Assembly (NCBI GenBank): GCA_964539665.1
Contig: CAZIKB010000097.1
Coordinates: 1 to 25,850, forward strand
DNA length: 25,850 nucleotides
Direction of reading: 5' to 3'
Source: CAZIKB01 sp964539665
Lineage (GTDB): Bacteria > Zhuqueibacterota > Zhuqueibacteria > Oceanimicrobiales > Oceanimicrobiaceae
Shown: positions 8,285 to 15,039 of the stretch, piece after piece
Position numbering within the stretch: the first letter of the stretch is position 1
Layout: every line of letters starts with the position of its first letter
Notes under the pieces: model-generated
Told to the model about the DNA's origin: nothing
The model's database searches: none
The model's input: only the letters and a program-made list of their open reading frames with translations
Program-made: the position numbers and the translations under genes

Positions 8285-9069
8285 TTTGAAACGCCCATTA
8301 AGTTTTTGAGAGCCGCCCCTTCATCAGGTTGGCGCATCAAGGCCTCCCCTATCAAAACTGCATCCACGCCCACTTTTCCTAACCTCTGAATGTTTTCTTT
8401 ATTCTTTATACCACTTTCTGAGACCACAATAACATTATCAGGAATTGATGCAATTAATAATTCAGTTGTCTTTATGTCCACATTAAAAGTCTTTAAATTG
8501 CGATTGTTAATGCCAATCAGCTTAAAACCGTATTTCAAAGCTATTTCCAGTTCTTCCGCTGTGTGAACTTCTCCCAGGCAGTCAAGCTGATATTCGTTTG
8601 CCGTGTGCACAATTTCATCACATTGAAGTCGTGAGAGCAATCCGATAATTAATAAAATCGCGTCGGCGCCAAAAGAGCGAGATTGGATGACCTGGTAGGG
8701 ATCGATGATGAAATCTTTCCGCAGTAGTGGTAATTGCACCTTTTTTCGAACTAAATTTAAATAATCTATATGTCCGTTAAAATATTTTTCATCTGTCAAA
8801 ACCGAAATTGCACAGGCGCCATTTTCTTCGTATCGTTTGGCAATTGAAACGGGATCGAAATTCTGTCTGATAATTCCGGCAGAGGGAGAAGACTTTTTTA
8901 TTTCTGCAATGATGGAAACTGAAGTTTTATCAGGCAGTCGTTCAGCAAATGCACGCGGCGGCGGTGAGTTTTTTATTAGCTTAAAAAGCTCAGTGACGCG
9001 TACCGCTTTTTTGCTCCTGGTAATTTCTGCCTTTTTATTTTTGACAATATTATCTAATATGTTATCCAT
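8272..9069 (-). CDS. trpC: Indole-3-glycerol phosphate synthase
   Basis: It closes the indole ring of CdRP with loss of CO2 and water. The 265-residue TIM barrel has IIAEIKKSSPSAG with Glu56 and Lys58 of the catalytic set, LLRKDFIIDPYQV with another catalytic Lys, LGEVHTAEEL, GINNRNLKTF and VVSESGI. The ATG at 9069 lies one base after the trpD stop, and the 3' end overlaps trpF. This is a single-function TrpC, unlike the TrpC-TrpF fusion of enteric bacteria. Confidence 0.95.
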   Translation of the reverse strand: MDNILDNIVKNKKAEITRSKKAVRVTELFKLIKNSPPPRAFAERLPDKTSVSIIAEIKKSSPSAGIIRQNFDPVSIAKRYEENGACAISVLTDEKYFNGHIDYLNLVRKKVQLPLLRKDFIIDPYQVIQSRSFGADAILLIIGLLSRLQCDEIVHTANEYQLDCLGEVHTAEELEIALKYGFKLIGINNRNLKTFNVDIKTTELLIASIPDNVIVVSESGIKNKENIQRLGKVGVDAVLIGEALMRQPDEGAALKNLMGVSKWSR

Positions 9070-9070
9070 T

Positions 9071-10084
9071 TTACTGGCTATTACTTATTTCTATTAATGA
9101 ATTCAGCTTGCCTAAAGCGGCACCGGAATCTATGGAATCCTGGGCCATTATAGTGCCATCTGCAACGCTTTTTGCTGCTCCTCCAACAACAAATCCACAG
9201 GCAGCATTTACCACGACAATGTCTCTTTCTGCCCCCTTTTTGCCATTTAAAATATTTGTTGTTATATATGCATTTTCAATTGGTGTACCACCTACGACGC
9301 CATTTCTTTTGGCAAATTTCAGATTAAAATTTGCCGGGAACAGGCGTTTTTCTGTTATCTCACCCTGACGCAGCTCAACTACCGTGGTTGGTTTGTTTAT
9401 TGAAACTTCATCCAGGCCATCTTCACTGTGTACTATCATAACATGTTCTGCATCCAGTTCTCTGAGGACTCTGGCCATTAGTTTAGATAACCTGAGATCA
9501 TATACACCAAGAACCTGCCTTCTCACTCCAGCAGGATTTGTAATGGGACCCAAAATATTAAACACCGTCCGAATCCCGATTTCCCGTCTGGGGCCGATAG
9601 CATGTTTCATTGCTTTGTGTAACAGTGGCGCAAAAAGAAAAGCAATGCCTATCTTGTTTAAACACATTTCAACTTTGTCTTCGCTAATATTTATATTAAC
9701 ACCTAATGCTTCAAGCAAATCGGCGCTGCCGCATTTACTTGAAACCGCCCGATTGCCATGCTTGGCAACAGGAACACCGCCACCAGCCACCACGAACGAC
9801 GCCACAGTTGAAATATTAAAAGTATTTGAACCATCACCCCCTGTTCCGCACATGTCAATCGCATTTGAATGATGTGTTTCGATGGAGGTTGCTTTCTCCC
9901 GCATGGCCTGTGCAAATCCTGCAACTTCCTGATAAGTTTCCCCCTTTATTTTTGCGGCCACAATAAATGCAGAAATTTGTGCAGATGTGGCTTCTCCATT
10001 CATGATAGAATGCATAACGTTGTGTGCTTGCTCACGGGATAAATTTACACCCTTAATAACCAATTTAATTGCATCTTTTATCAT
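9071..10084 (-). CDS. trpD: Anthranilate phosphoribosyltransferase
   Basis: It transfers the phosphoribosyl group from PRPP to anthranilate. The 337-residue product has the small helical N-terminal domain, then MCGTGGDGSNTFNIST with the PRPP-binding GTGGDGSNT at residues 80-88. The anthranilate-site block KHGNRAVSSKCGSADLLEALG follows, then GPRREIGIRTVFNILGPITNP. It is free-standing, with no fused glutaminase domain. It starts at the ATG at 10084, 18 bp after trpG, and ends one base before trpC. Confidence 0.96.
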   Translation of the reverse strand: MIKDAIKLVIKGVNLSREQAHNVMHSIMNGEATSAQISAFIVAAKIKGETYQEVAGFAQAMREKATSIETHHSNAIDMCGTGGDGSNTFNISTVASFVVAGGGVPVAKHGNRAVSSKCGSADLLEALGVNINISEDKVEMCLNKIGIAFLFAPLLHKAMKHAIGPRREIGIRTVFNILGPITNPAGVRRQVLGVYDLRLSKLMARVLRELDAEHVMIVHSEDGLDEVSINKPTTVVELRQGEITEKRLFPANFNLKFAKRNGVVGGTPIENAYITTNILNGKKGAERDIVVVNAACGFVVGGAAKSVADGTIMAQDSIDSGAALGKLNSLIEISNSQ

Positions 10085-10102
10085 GGTCTTATCCTCTTCA
10101 TA

Positions 10103-10672
10103 TTATCTGCATAAATTTAAAAAGTTATTTAATATTTTAATTCCTTCTATAGTCAAAATCGATTCAGGGTGAAATTGTACGCCGTATAAAGGGTATTTTT
10201 TATGTTTTAAAGCCATAATAATTTTGTCCTCGGTTTCAGCTATTATTTTCAGGTCAGAAGGTAAACTATTTTTATTTACAATTAAGGAATGGTATCGGGT
10301 AGCTTCAAATGGATTTGGCAGGCCATTAAATATTTCATCGTTATAATAAAAAATCATCGATGTTTTACCGTGCATTAAAATCGGTGCAGATACAATTTTA
10401 CCGCCAAAGGCGTAGCCAATGGCTTGATGTCCCAGACAAACACCCAGAATGGGAATTTGTGATGCCAACTGTTTTATTAATGAAATGGTTATGCCGGCAT
10501 TTTCCGGCCTGCCCGGACCCGGCGAAATAACAACGCCCTTTGGTTTTAGCTGTTTTACTGTTGACACGTCGATTGCATCATTGCGATGAACCTGCAATTC
10601 CGCCCCTGATTCTCCCAGGTACTGCACTAAGTTGAATGTAAATGAATCGTAGTTATCAATGACTAATATCAT
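10103..10672 (-). CDS. trpG: Anthranilate synthase glutamine amidotransferase subunit
   Basis: It hydrolyses glutamine and channels ammonia to TrpE. The 189-residue class I glutaminase starts MILVIDNYDSFTFNLVQYLG, has SPGPGRPENAG, the nucleophile Cys79 in GVCLGHQAIGYAFGG, and a C-terminal GVQFHPESILT with the His of the triad. The family also includes PabA, and some bacteria share one subunit between anthranilate and PABA synthesis. The ATGA overlap with trpE makes the tryptophan role primary. Confidence 0.95.
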   Translation of the reverse strand: MILVIDNYDSFTFNLVQYLGESGAELQVHRNDAIDVSTVKQLKPKGVVISPGPGRPENAGITISLIKQLASQIPILGVCLGHQAIGYAFGGKIVSAPILMHGKTSMIFYYNDEIFNGLPNPFEATRYHSLIVNKNSLPSDLKIIAETEDKIIMALKHKKYPLYGVQFHPESILTIEGIKILNNFLNLCR

Positions 10673-12144
10673 TTAAGACCCCTCTCGGCAAAATCGATTG
10701 CAGATTTGAGGGCAGCGGCTTTATCTATGGTTTCTTGAAATTCGCGCTCAGGAACAGAATCAGCAACAATGCCGGCGCCTGCCTGGAAATGCGCTGAATT
10801 CCCCTTTATAACGATGGTTCTAATAGCAATGCAGGTATCTAAATTCCCTGAAAAATCAAGATACCCCAATGCTCCTGCATACACGCCTCGTTTTGAAGGC
10901 TCTAACTCGCTTATAATTTCCATTGCCCGAATTTTTGGAGCTCCTGAAACTGTGCCTGCAGGGAAGCAGGCTTTCAATGCATCAACTGCGCTCAGCCCAG
11001 CTTTCAATTTGCCCCGCACGTTCGATACCAAATGCATGACATGAGAGTATTTTTCCACAGACATCAATTCGTTAACTTCGACAGTGCCATATTGACTCAC
11101 CTGGCCGACATCGTTCCTGCCCAAATCAACTAACATGATGTGTTCTGCCACCTCTTTTTCATCATTTCGCAGTTCTTGCATGAACTGCTGGTCTTCCAGG
11201 GCATCCTTTCCACGGGGACGTGTGCCAGCGATAGGCCTGACTTCTACTACTCCATCCTCCACCCGAACTAAAAGCTCTGGCGAAGAACCAATAATAGCCA
11301 TATCATTGATGTTAAGATAATACAAATAAGGCGACGGATTAATTACTCTTAGAGCACGGTAAATATCAAAGGGAGCGGCTTTGATTTCCTGTTGGAATTT
11401 TTGCGAGAGAACGACCTGAAAAATATCTCCTGCCTGAATATATTTTTGGCCAGAAGATACAGCCTGACAGAAATCAGACCTGGTGAAATTTGAAGAAACA
11501 TTATTACTATTAAATGCGCTTGCTCTGGCAATATGAACTTCTTTATCTAATACTTTTTTTATGGTCTCAATTTTCCCAATTGCTTCTTTATATTTGGCTT
11601 CAAGAGACGCACTTGCGTCGTCAAGAAATGCATTCGCAATAATATAAATTTGATGGGTCAAGTGGTCAAAAACTAAAATTGTATCATATAACATGATTAT
11701 TGCATCAGGAAGTCCTAAACCATCTGTAGTATTGACCGGAATATTTTCAATCAAATTAATCGTTTCGTATCCAAAATACCCAACTGCTCCGCCTGTAAAT
11801 CGAGGTAAACCGGCATGTCTGACTATTTTATATTTTCGAAAGAGCTGCTTTAAATATTCAAATATATTTCCTGAATAAGTGGTTGTTTGGTCGTATCGTT
11901 GCTCTTGTATCGTGTTATCAGAGTATCGGATTGTTGCGTAGGGCTGGCATCCTAAAAATGAATATCTGGCCGTTTTTTCCCCTCCTTCCACGCTTTCTAA
12001 TAAAAAGGCCTGATCTGAGATCGTCCTTAGATGCAGATATGCCGAGACCGGTGTTTGTAAATCAGCGAGGAAAGACGCATAGACAGGAATTACATTCCCT
12101 TGCGAAGACAACTTTTTAAATTCGGTGAAATTGAGATACTTCAT
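10669..12144 (-). CDS. trpE: Anthranilate synthase component I
   Basis: It makes anthranilate from chorismate and ammonia, the first committed step to tryptophan. From the ATG at 12144 the product is 491 residues. LLES at residues 48-51 matches the motif that forms the allosteric tryptophan site in feedback-inhibited TrpE. The C-terminal chorismate-binding domain shows SPELLVRVEDGVVEVRPIAGTRPRG, HIMLVDLGRNDVG, FPAGTVSGAPKIRAMEII and QAGAGIVADSVPEREFQET. The frame opens at a GTG at 12174, but that codon lies inside the 3' arm of the attenuator terminator, so 12144 is the likely start. Its TGA stop overlaps the trpG start as ATGA. Confidence 0.96.
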   Translation of the reverse strand: MKYLNFTEFKKLSSQGNVIPVYASFLADLQTPVSAYLHLRTISDQAFLLESVEGGEKTARYSFLGCQPYATIRYSDNTIQEQRYDQTTTYSGNIFEYLKQLFRKYKIVRHAGLPRFTGGAVGYFGYETINLIENIPVNTTDGLGLPDAIIMLYDTILVFDHLTHQIYIIANAFLDDASASLEAKYKEAIGKIETIKKVLDKEVHIARASAFNSNNVSSNFTRSDFCQAVSSGQKYIQAGDIFQVVLSQKFQQEIKAAPFDIYRALRVINPSPYLYYLNINDMAIIGSSPELLVRVEDGVVEVRPIAGTRPRGKDALEDQQFMQELRNDEKEVAEHIMLVDLGRNDVGQVSQYGTVEVNELMSVEKYSHVMHLVSNVRGKLKAGLSAVDALKACFPAGTVSGAPKIRAMEIISELEPSKRGVYAGALGYLDFSGNLDTCIAIRTIVIKGNSAHFQAGAGIVADSVPEREFQETIDKAAALKSAIDFAERGLK

Positions 12145-12167
12145 ACTAAATTGCCCATAAATTAAAA

Positions 12168-12198
12168 AACCCACTATATAATTTCTATATAGTGGGTT
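12168..12198 (-). terminator. Intrinsic terminator of the trp attenuator
   Basis: On the minus strand the arms AACCCACTATATA and TATATAGTGGGTT pair perfectly over 13 bp around a 5-nt loop. A run of six T (12169-12164) follows at once. It lies between the leader peptide and trpE, 20 nt before the trpE start codon. There it could only serve to end transcription before the operon. Confidence 0.88.
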
Positions 12199-12261
12199 GG
12201 ATACTCGTTCAAATCTTTATTTTCTATCCCTGGGGTAATTTGGATGTATCCTTCCCACTAT
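12189..12261 (-). promoter_or_regulatory. trp antiterminator hairpin
   Basis: On the minus strand ATAGTGGGAAGGATAC (12261-12246) is complementary to GTATCCAACCCACTAT (12204-12189). They form 14 base pairs with one AA/AA internal loop. The second segment includes most of the 5' arm of the terminator, so the two hairpins exclude each other. A third, competing hairpin (TATTGGT at 12280-12274 with ACCAATA at 12265-12259) ties the third Trp codon to the start of the antiterminator. This is the 1:2, 2:3, 3:4 logic of ribosome-mediated attenuation. Confidence 0.85.
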
Positions 12262-12322
12262 TGGTTCTGTTAGACCAATACCAAAGACGCCAATTGAATT
12301 TTGAGGAAATAATGTAGTTCAT
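12224..12322 (-). CDS. trpL: trp operon leader peptide
   Basis: This 32-codon ORF (ATG at 12322, TAG ending at 12224) encodes a peptide containing NWRLWYWSN, with three Trp codons within six residues (at 12292-12290, 12283-12281 and 12277-12275). It begins about 33 nt downstream of the promoter -10 element and sits before the mutually exclusive antiterminator and terminator. A ribosome stalled for lack of Trp-tRNA on these codons would open the upstream hairpin and favour the antiterminator. A ribosome that runs on covers the antiterminator's 5' strand, which is inside the coding region, and allows termination. The Shine-Dalgarno match is weak (GGTG). The Trp density in a non-conserved short ORF at this place makes the call strong. 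Confidence 0.9.
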   Translation of the reverse strand: MNYIISSKFNWRLWYWSNRTNSGKDTSKLPQG

Positions 12323-12354
12323 AACACCAGGTTTTTTTATTAGATTAAGAGTTA

Positions 12355-12383
12355 AATATAAACAAAATATAACAAATTGTCAA
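12355..12383 (-). promoter_or_regulatory. trp operon promoter
   Basis: On the minus strand there is a perfect -35 TTGACA (12383-12378), a 17-nt spacer and TATATT (12360-12355) as -10. Transcription would start near 12348, about 25 nt before the leader-peptide ATG. It lies 45 bp after the mutL stop codon, so the trp operon has its own start even though it points the same way as mutL. Confidence 0.85.
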
Positions 12384-12427
12384 GATTTTTTTATTATTCT
12401 CGGGCAAACCTGAATCCATATATACGA

Positions 12428-14188
12428 TTATCTTCGAAATCTGCGATCAAGCTCATCCAGTGTTAAATTAATTATCACAGGTCTGCCGTGAGGACAAAAA
12501 TAGGGTTCTTTGGTTGAGAATAATTGGTCGATGAGGGAATTCATTGCCTCTAAAGTAAGCGGCTCGCCAGCCCGGATAGCAGAATGGCAGGCAAACGACT
12601 TGGCGATATTATCTCTGATTTCGATCCGTTCCTTTTTTCCGCGTTTATATTCATCAAGCAAATCTAATAAAAACTTTTCATCATTACTAATTTTAATCCC
12701 TGTGGGAACGCCTTCTAAAACAACGGTATTTTTCCCGAACGCTTTAATAACAAATCCAATACGTTCTAAAAATGGAATCATTTCTAACAGGAGTGAATAA
12801 TCTTCCGCAGTTTGTTCAACTATTTGCGGGAAAAGAAGCTGTTGGGAAGATGGTTTTCTTTTTTCAAAATTTTCCAAGGCCTGTTCATATAGAATGCGCT
12901 CATGTGCTACGTGTTGGTCAATTAAAATTAAACCGTTTTTTATTTGTGAAAGAATATATTTATTGTGCACCTGCCAGATATTAGTGCGCTCAAAAATTTG
13001 CTTCTTTTGAGAGAGCGGCGTAGTTGGCATGGAGTCTTGGTTTGAAGTGTCATTTTCATTTTTCGTGAAAAGATTGTGACCTGACCAGTTATCAAGTTCT
13101 GGCTGATTTGGTTTTAATGCAGCAAAATCAGGGTCTGTAAAGCCTCTTTTCTCAGTTGGTCGTGATATATTCAAATTATCAAATGGAGATAAATTAGCAA
13201 TAACCTCGGTTGAACTAAGCGATCTTTTAATCGCTCCCCTGAGTGTACTGAATATCAGGTTGTCATTAGCAAATTTGATTTCCATTTTAGTTGGATGAAC
13301 ATTGACGTCTGCCTGATCCGGGTCCATTGCAAGAAAGGCAATATAAACAGGATTATATCCCCGTGGTAAAATATCGCCATAAGCAGATACAACTGAGTAA
13401 CTTAAGCTTTTACTGATAAAATAACGCTTATTAAAAAATAAATACTGATCACCGCGAGAACTACGGAAAGTATCCTGATTACCAATAAAGCCGGTAATTG
13501 TGAGAAATCCTTCATTTTGAATCGGAATCAAGTTTTTTTGAATCCGCGAGCCAAAGACAGAAAGCATGCGCTCTTCAAAAGATTCTTTTTTTAGCTCTGA
13601 GACCATTTCACCTTCATTGACCACTGTGAAAGAAATCTCAGGATAAGCTAAAAAGAATCGATTCAATACACTCAAAATCTGACGGTATTCCGTATTTGTT
13701 TTACGTAGAAATTTTCGTCGTGCAGGTGTATTATAAAATAAGTGTTTCACGGAGATAGTGGTCCCCGGGCTACCGGCTGATTCTTCAATGCCCTCGACCA
13801 CGCCTCCTTCAATGCGAATCGACTGGCCGGAAGCCTGATTTTGCAGTACAGATTTGGCTTCAACTCGAGAAACCGACGCAATACTTGCCAGGGCCTCTCC
13901 CCGAAATCCCAGAGTCTGAATATTGATCAAGTCGTCATAAGAAAATATTTTGCTGGTTGCGTGGCGCTGGAAAGCTAACAAAAGATCGGATTTCTCCATG
14001 CCAGCGCCATTGTCTACCACCTGAATAAGCGCTTTGCCGCCCTCTTTAATTATGACTGTTAAATCTTCAGCGCCAGCATCAATAGAATTTTCGACTAATT
14101 CTTTAACCACAGATGCCGGACGGTCTACTACTTCACCAGCAGCTATTTTATTGGTTAAATTTTCAGGTAGTATTTGTATCTTGTTCAT
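12428..14188 (-). CDS. mutL: DNA mismatch repair protein MutL (endonuclease type)
   Basis: MutL couples mismatch recognition by MutS to strand incision. The N-terminal GHKL ATPase motifs are clear: LTNKIAAGEVVDRPASVVKELVENSIDAGA, DNGAGM, TLGFRGEALASIASV and YNTPARRKFL. The C-terminal half holds DQHVAHERILYE, matching the DQHA(x)2E(x)4E metal-binding endonuclease motif with Val for Ala. ACHSAIRAGEPL and a final FCPHGRPVI also match, so this is the nicking MutL found in organisms without MutH. The frame opens at a GTG at 14209, but the ATG at 14188 gives the family N-terminus MNKIQILPENL. It is 586 residues, follows radC by about 90 bp and precedes the trp promoter. Confidence 0.95.
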   Translation of the reverse strand: MNKIQILPENLTNKIAAGEVVDRPASVVKELVENSIDAGAEDLTVIIKEGGKALIQVVDNGAGMEKSDLLLAFQRHATSKIFSYDDLINIQTLGFRGEALASIASVSRVEAKSVLQNQASGQSIRIEGGVVEGIEESAGSPGTTISVKHLFYNTPARRKFLRKTNTEYRQILSVLNRFFLAYPEISFTVVNEGEMVSELKKESFEERMLSVFGSRIQKNLIPIQNEGFLTITGFIGNQDTFRSSRGDQYLFFNKRYFISKSLSYSVVSAYGDILPRGYNPVYIAFLAMDPDQADVNVHPTKMEIKFANDNLIFSTLRGAIKRSLSSTEVIANLSPFDNLNISRPTEKRGFTDPDFAALKPNQPELDNWSGHNLFTKNENDTSNQDSMPTTPLSQKKQIFERTNIWQVHNKYILSQIKNGLILIDQHVAHERILYEQALENFEKRKPSSQQLLFPQIVEQTAEDYSLLLEMIPFLERIGFVIKAFGKNTVVLEGVPTGIKISNDEKFLLDLLDEYKRGKKERIEIRDNIAKSFACHSAIRAGEPLTLEAMNSLIDQLFSTKEPYFCPHGRPVIINLTLDELDRRFRR

Positions 14189-14281
14189 TTTCTGTTTCGG
14201 ATAATTCACAATTCATTTAGGAGGAAAGTAATAAATATTCAGGTAAAATCAAAGACTTTGATACCTGGTCAAATCGTTCTT

Positions 14282-14971
14282 TTATAGCAAGCCTGCATCC
14301 GCAAAACTAAAAAAACTTTTCTTGCCAATTATAAGATGGTCAAGCACGTTTATGCCGACAACCTGACAGGCGTTTTTTAGCTGAGTGGTCACACGTTTAT
14401 CTTGCTCGCTGGGTTCGGGATTTCCGGATGGATGATTATGCACAAACACAATCGAAGCGGCAGAGTGATTGATAGCTTCTTTAATTATTTCTCTCGGACT
14501 TACGAGACTTTCGGTTAAACTACCTTCAAAGATGATCTTTTCTAAAATAATTTTATTCCGGCTTGTAAGCAGTAATATTTTGAAAATTTCTCTTCCCAAA
14601 TTTTGGATATGTGGATTGACTATCTGGTAGACATCGTCGCTGGATTCCACTTTGTCTTTAATCCGTACATCCTCAAGAAAGAGTCGTTTGCCAAGCTCCA
14701 GCGCAGCCTTAATTTGTGCGGCTTTGGCTATTCCGATACCATGTACCTGACAGAGCTCACTAACGGATCTCGCGTCTATTCCCTGGAATCCACCAAATTC
14801 TTTGAGAATATGCCGCGCTAAATCAATAGCGGTAGTTTCCTTATTACCGACGCGCAGAAGAATAGCCAGAATTTCAGCATCAGAAAGTTTGTCCGCGCCA
14901 AATTTTATCAACCGTTCTCGCGGACGCTCATCTTCCGGCCACTCTGTAATTTTAGTGGTGTATCTTGCCAT
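14282..14971 (-). CDS. radC: RadC family JAB/MPN-domain protein
   Basis: The 229-residue protein has the RadC N-terminus (WPEDERPRERLIKFGADKLSDAEILAILL). A helix-hairpin-helix stretch (VHGIGIAKAAQIKAALELGKR, about residues 77-97) follows. The C-terminal JAB/MPN domain has the metal motif HNHPSGNPEPSEQD, with His178, His180 and Asp191. The family was named for a repair phenotype later attributed to another gene, and its biochemical role is not settled. The ATG at 14971 has no visible Shine-Dalgarno. It sits 10 nt after the stem of the upstream gene's terminator, so it may be leaderless, weakly expressed or served by a promoter I cannot see. Confidence 0.93.
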   Translation of the reverse strand: MARYTTKITEWPEDERPRERLIKFGADKLSDAEILAILLRVGNKETTAIDLARHILKEFGGFQGIDARSVSELCQVHGIGIAKAAQIKAALELGKRLFLEDVRIKDKVESSDDVYQIVNPHIQNLGREIFKILLLTSRNKIILEKIIFEGSLTESLVSPREIIKEAINHSAASIVFVHNHPSGNPEPSEQDKRVTTQLKNACQVVGINVLDHLIIGKKSFFSFADAGLL

Positions 14972-14981
14972 ACATAAAAGA

Positions 14982-15008
14982 AAAGCCGCAGCAAAATACC
15001 ACGGCTTT
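14982..15008 (-). terminator. Intrinsic terminator after the secreted-protein gene
   Basis: On the minus strand AAAGCCGTGG pairs with CTGCGGCTTT over 10 bp (two wobble pairs) around a 7-nt loop. A short T-rich tail (TTCTTTTA) follows and runs into the radC start. It would end the transcript of the gene stopping at 15040. Confidence 0.7.
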
Positions 15009-15039
15009 ATACCTTATATCCTATTTCCTTAAATCCATA

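Noticed and set aside
9384..9872. 162-codon plus-strand ORF
   Set aside because: It is antisense to trpD, whose motifs are all conserved, so it is a shadow frame.
12145..12174. GTG at 12174 as trpE start
   Set aside because: It lies within the terminator's 3' arm, and the ATG at 12144 gives the normal N-terminus.
12145..12348. T-box riboswitch or TRAP site upstream of trpE
   Set aside because: There is no T-box consensus (AGGGTGG-like) and no series of GAG/TAG triplets. The Trp-rich leader ORF and mutually exclusive hairpins explain the region fully.
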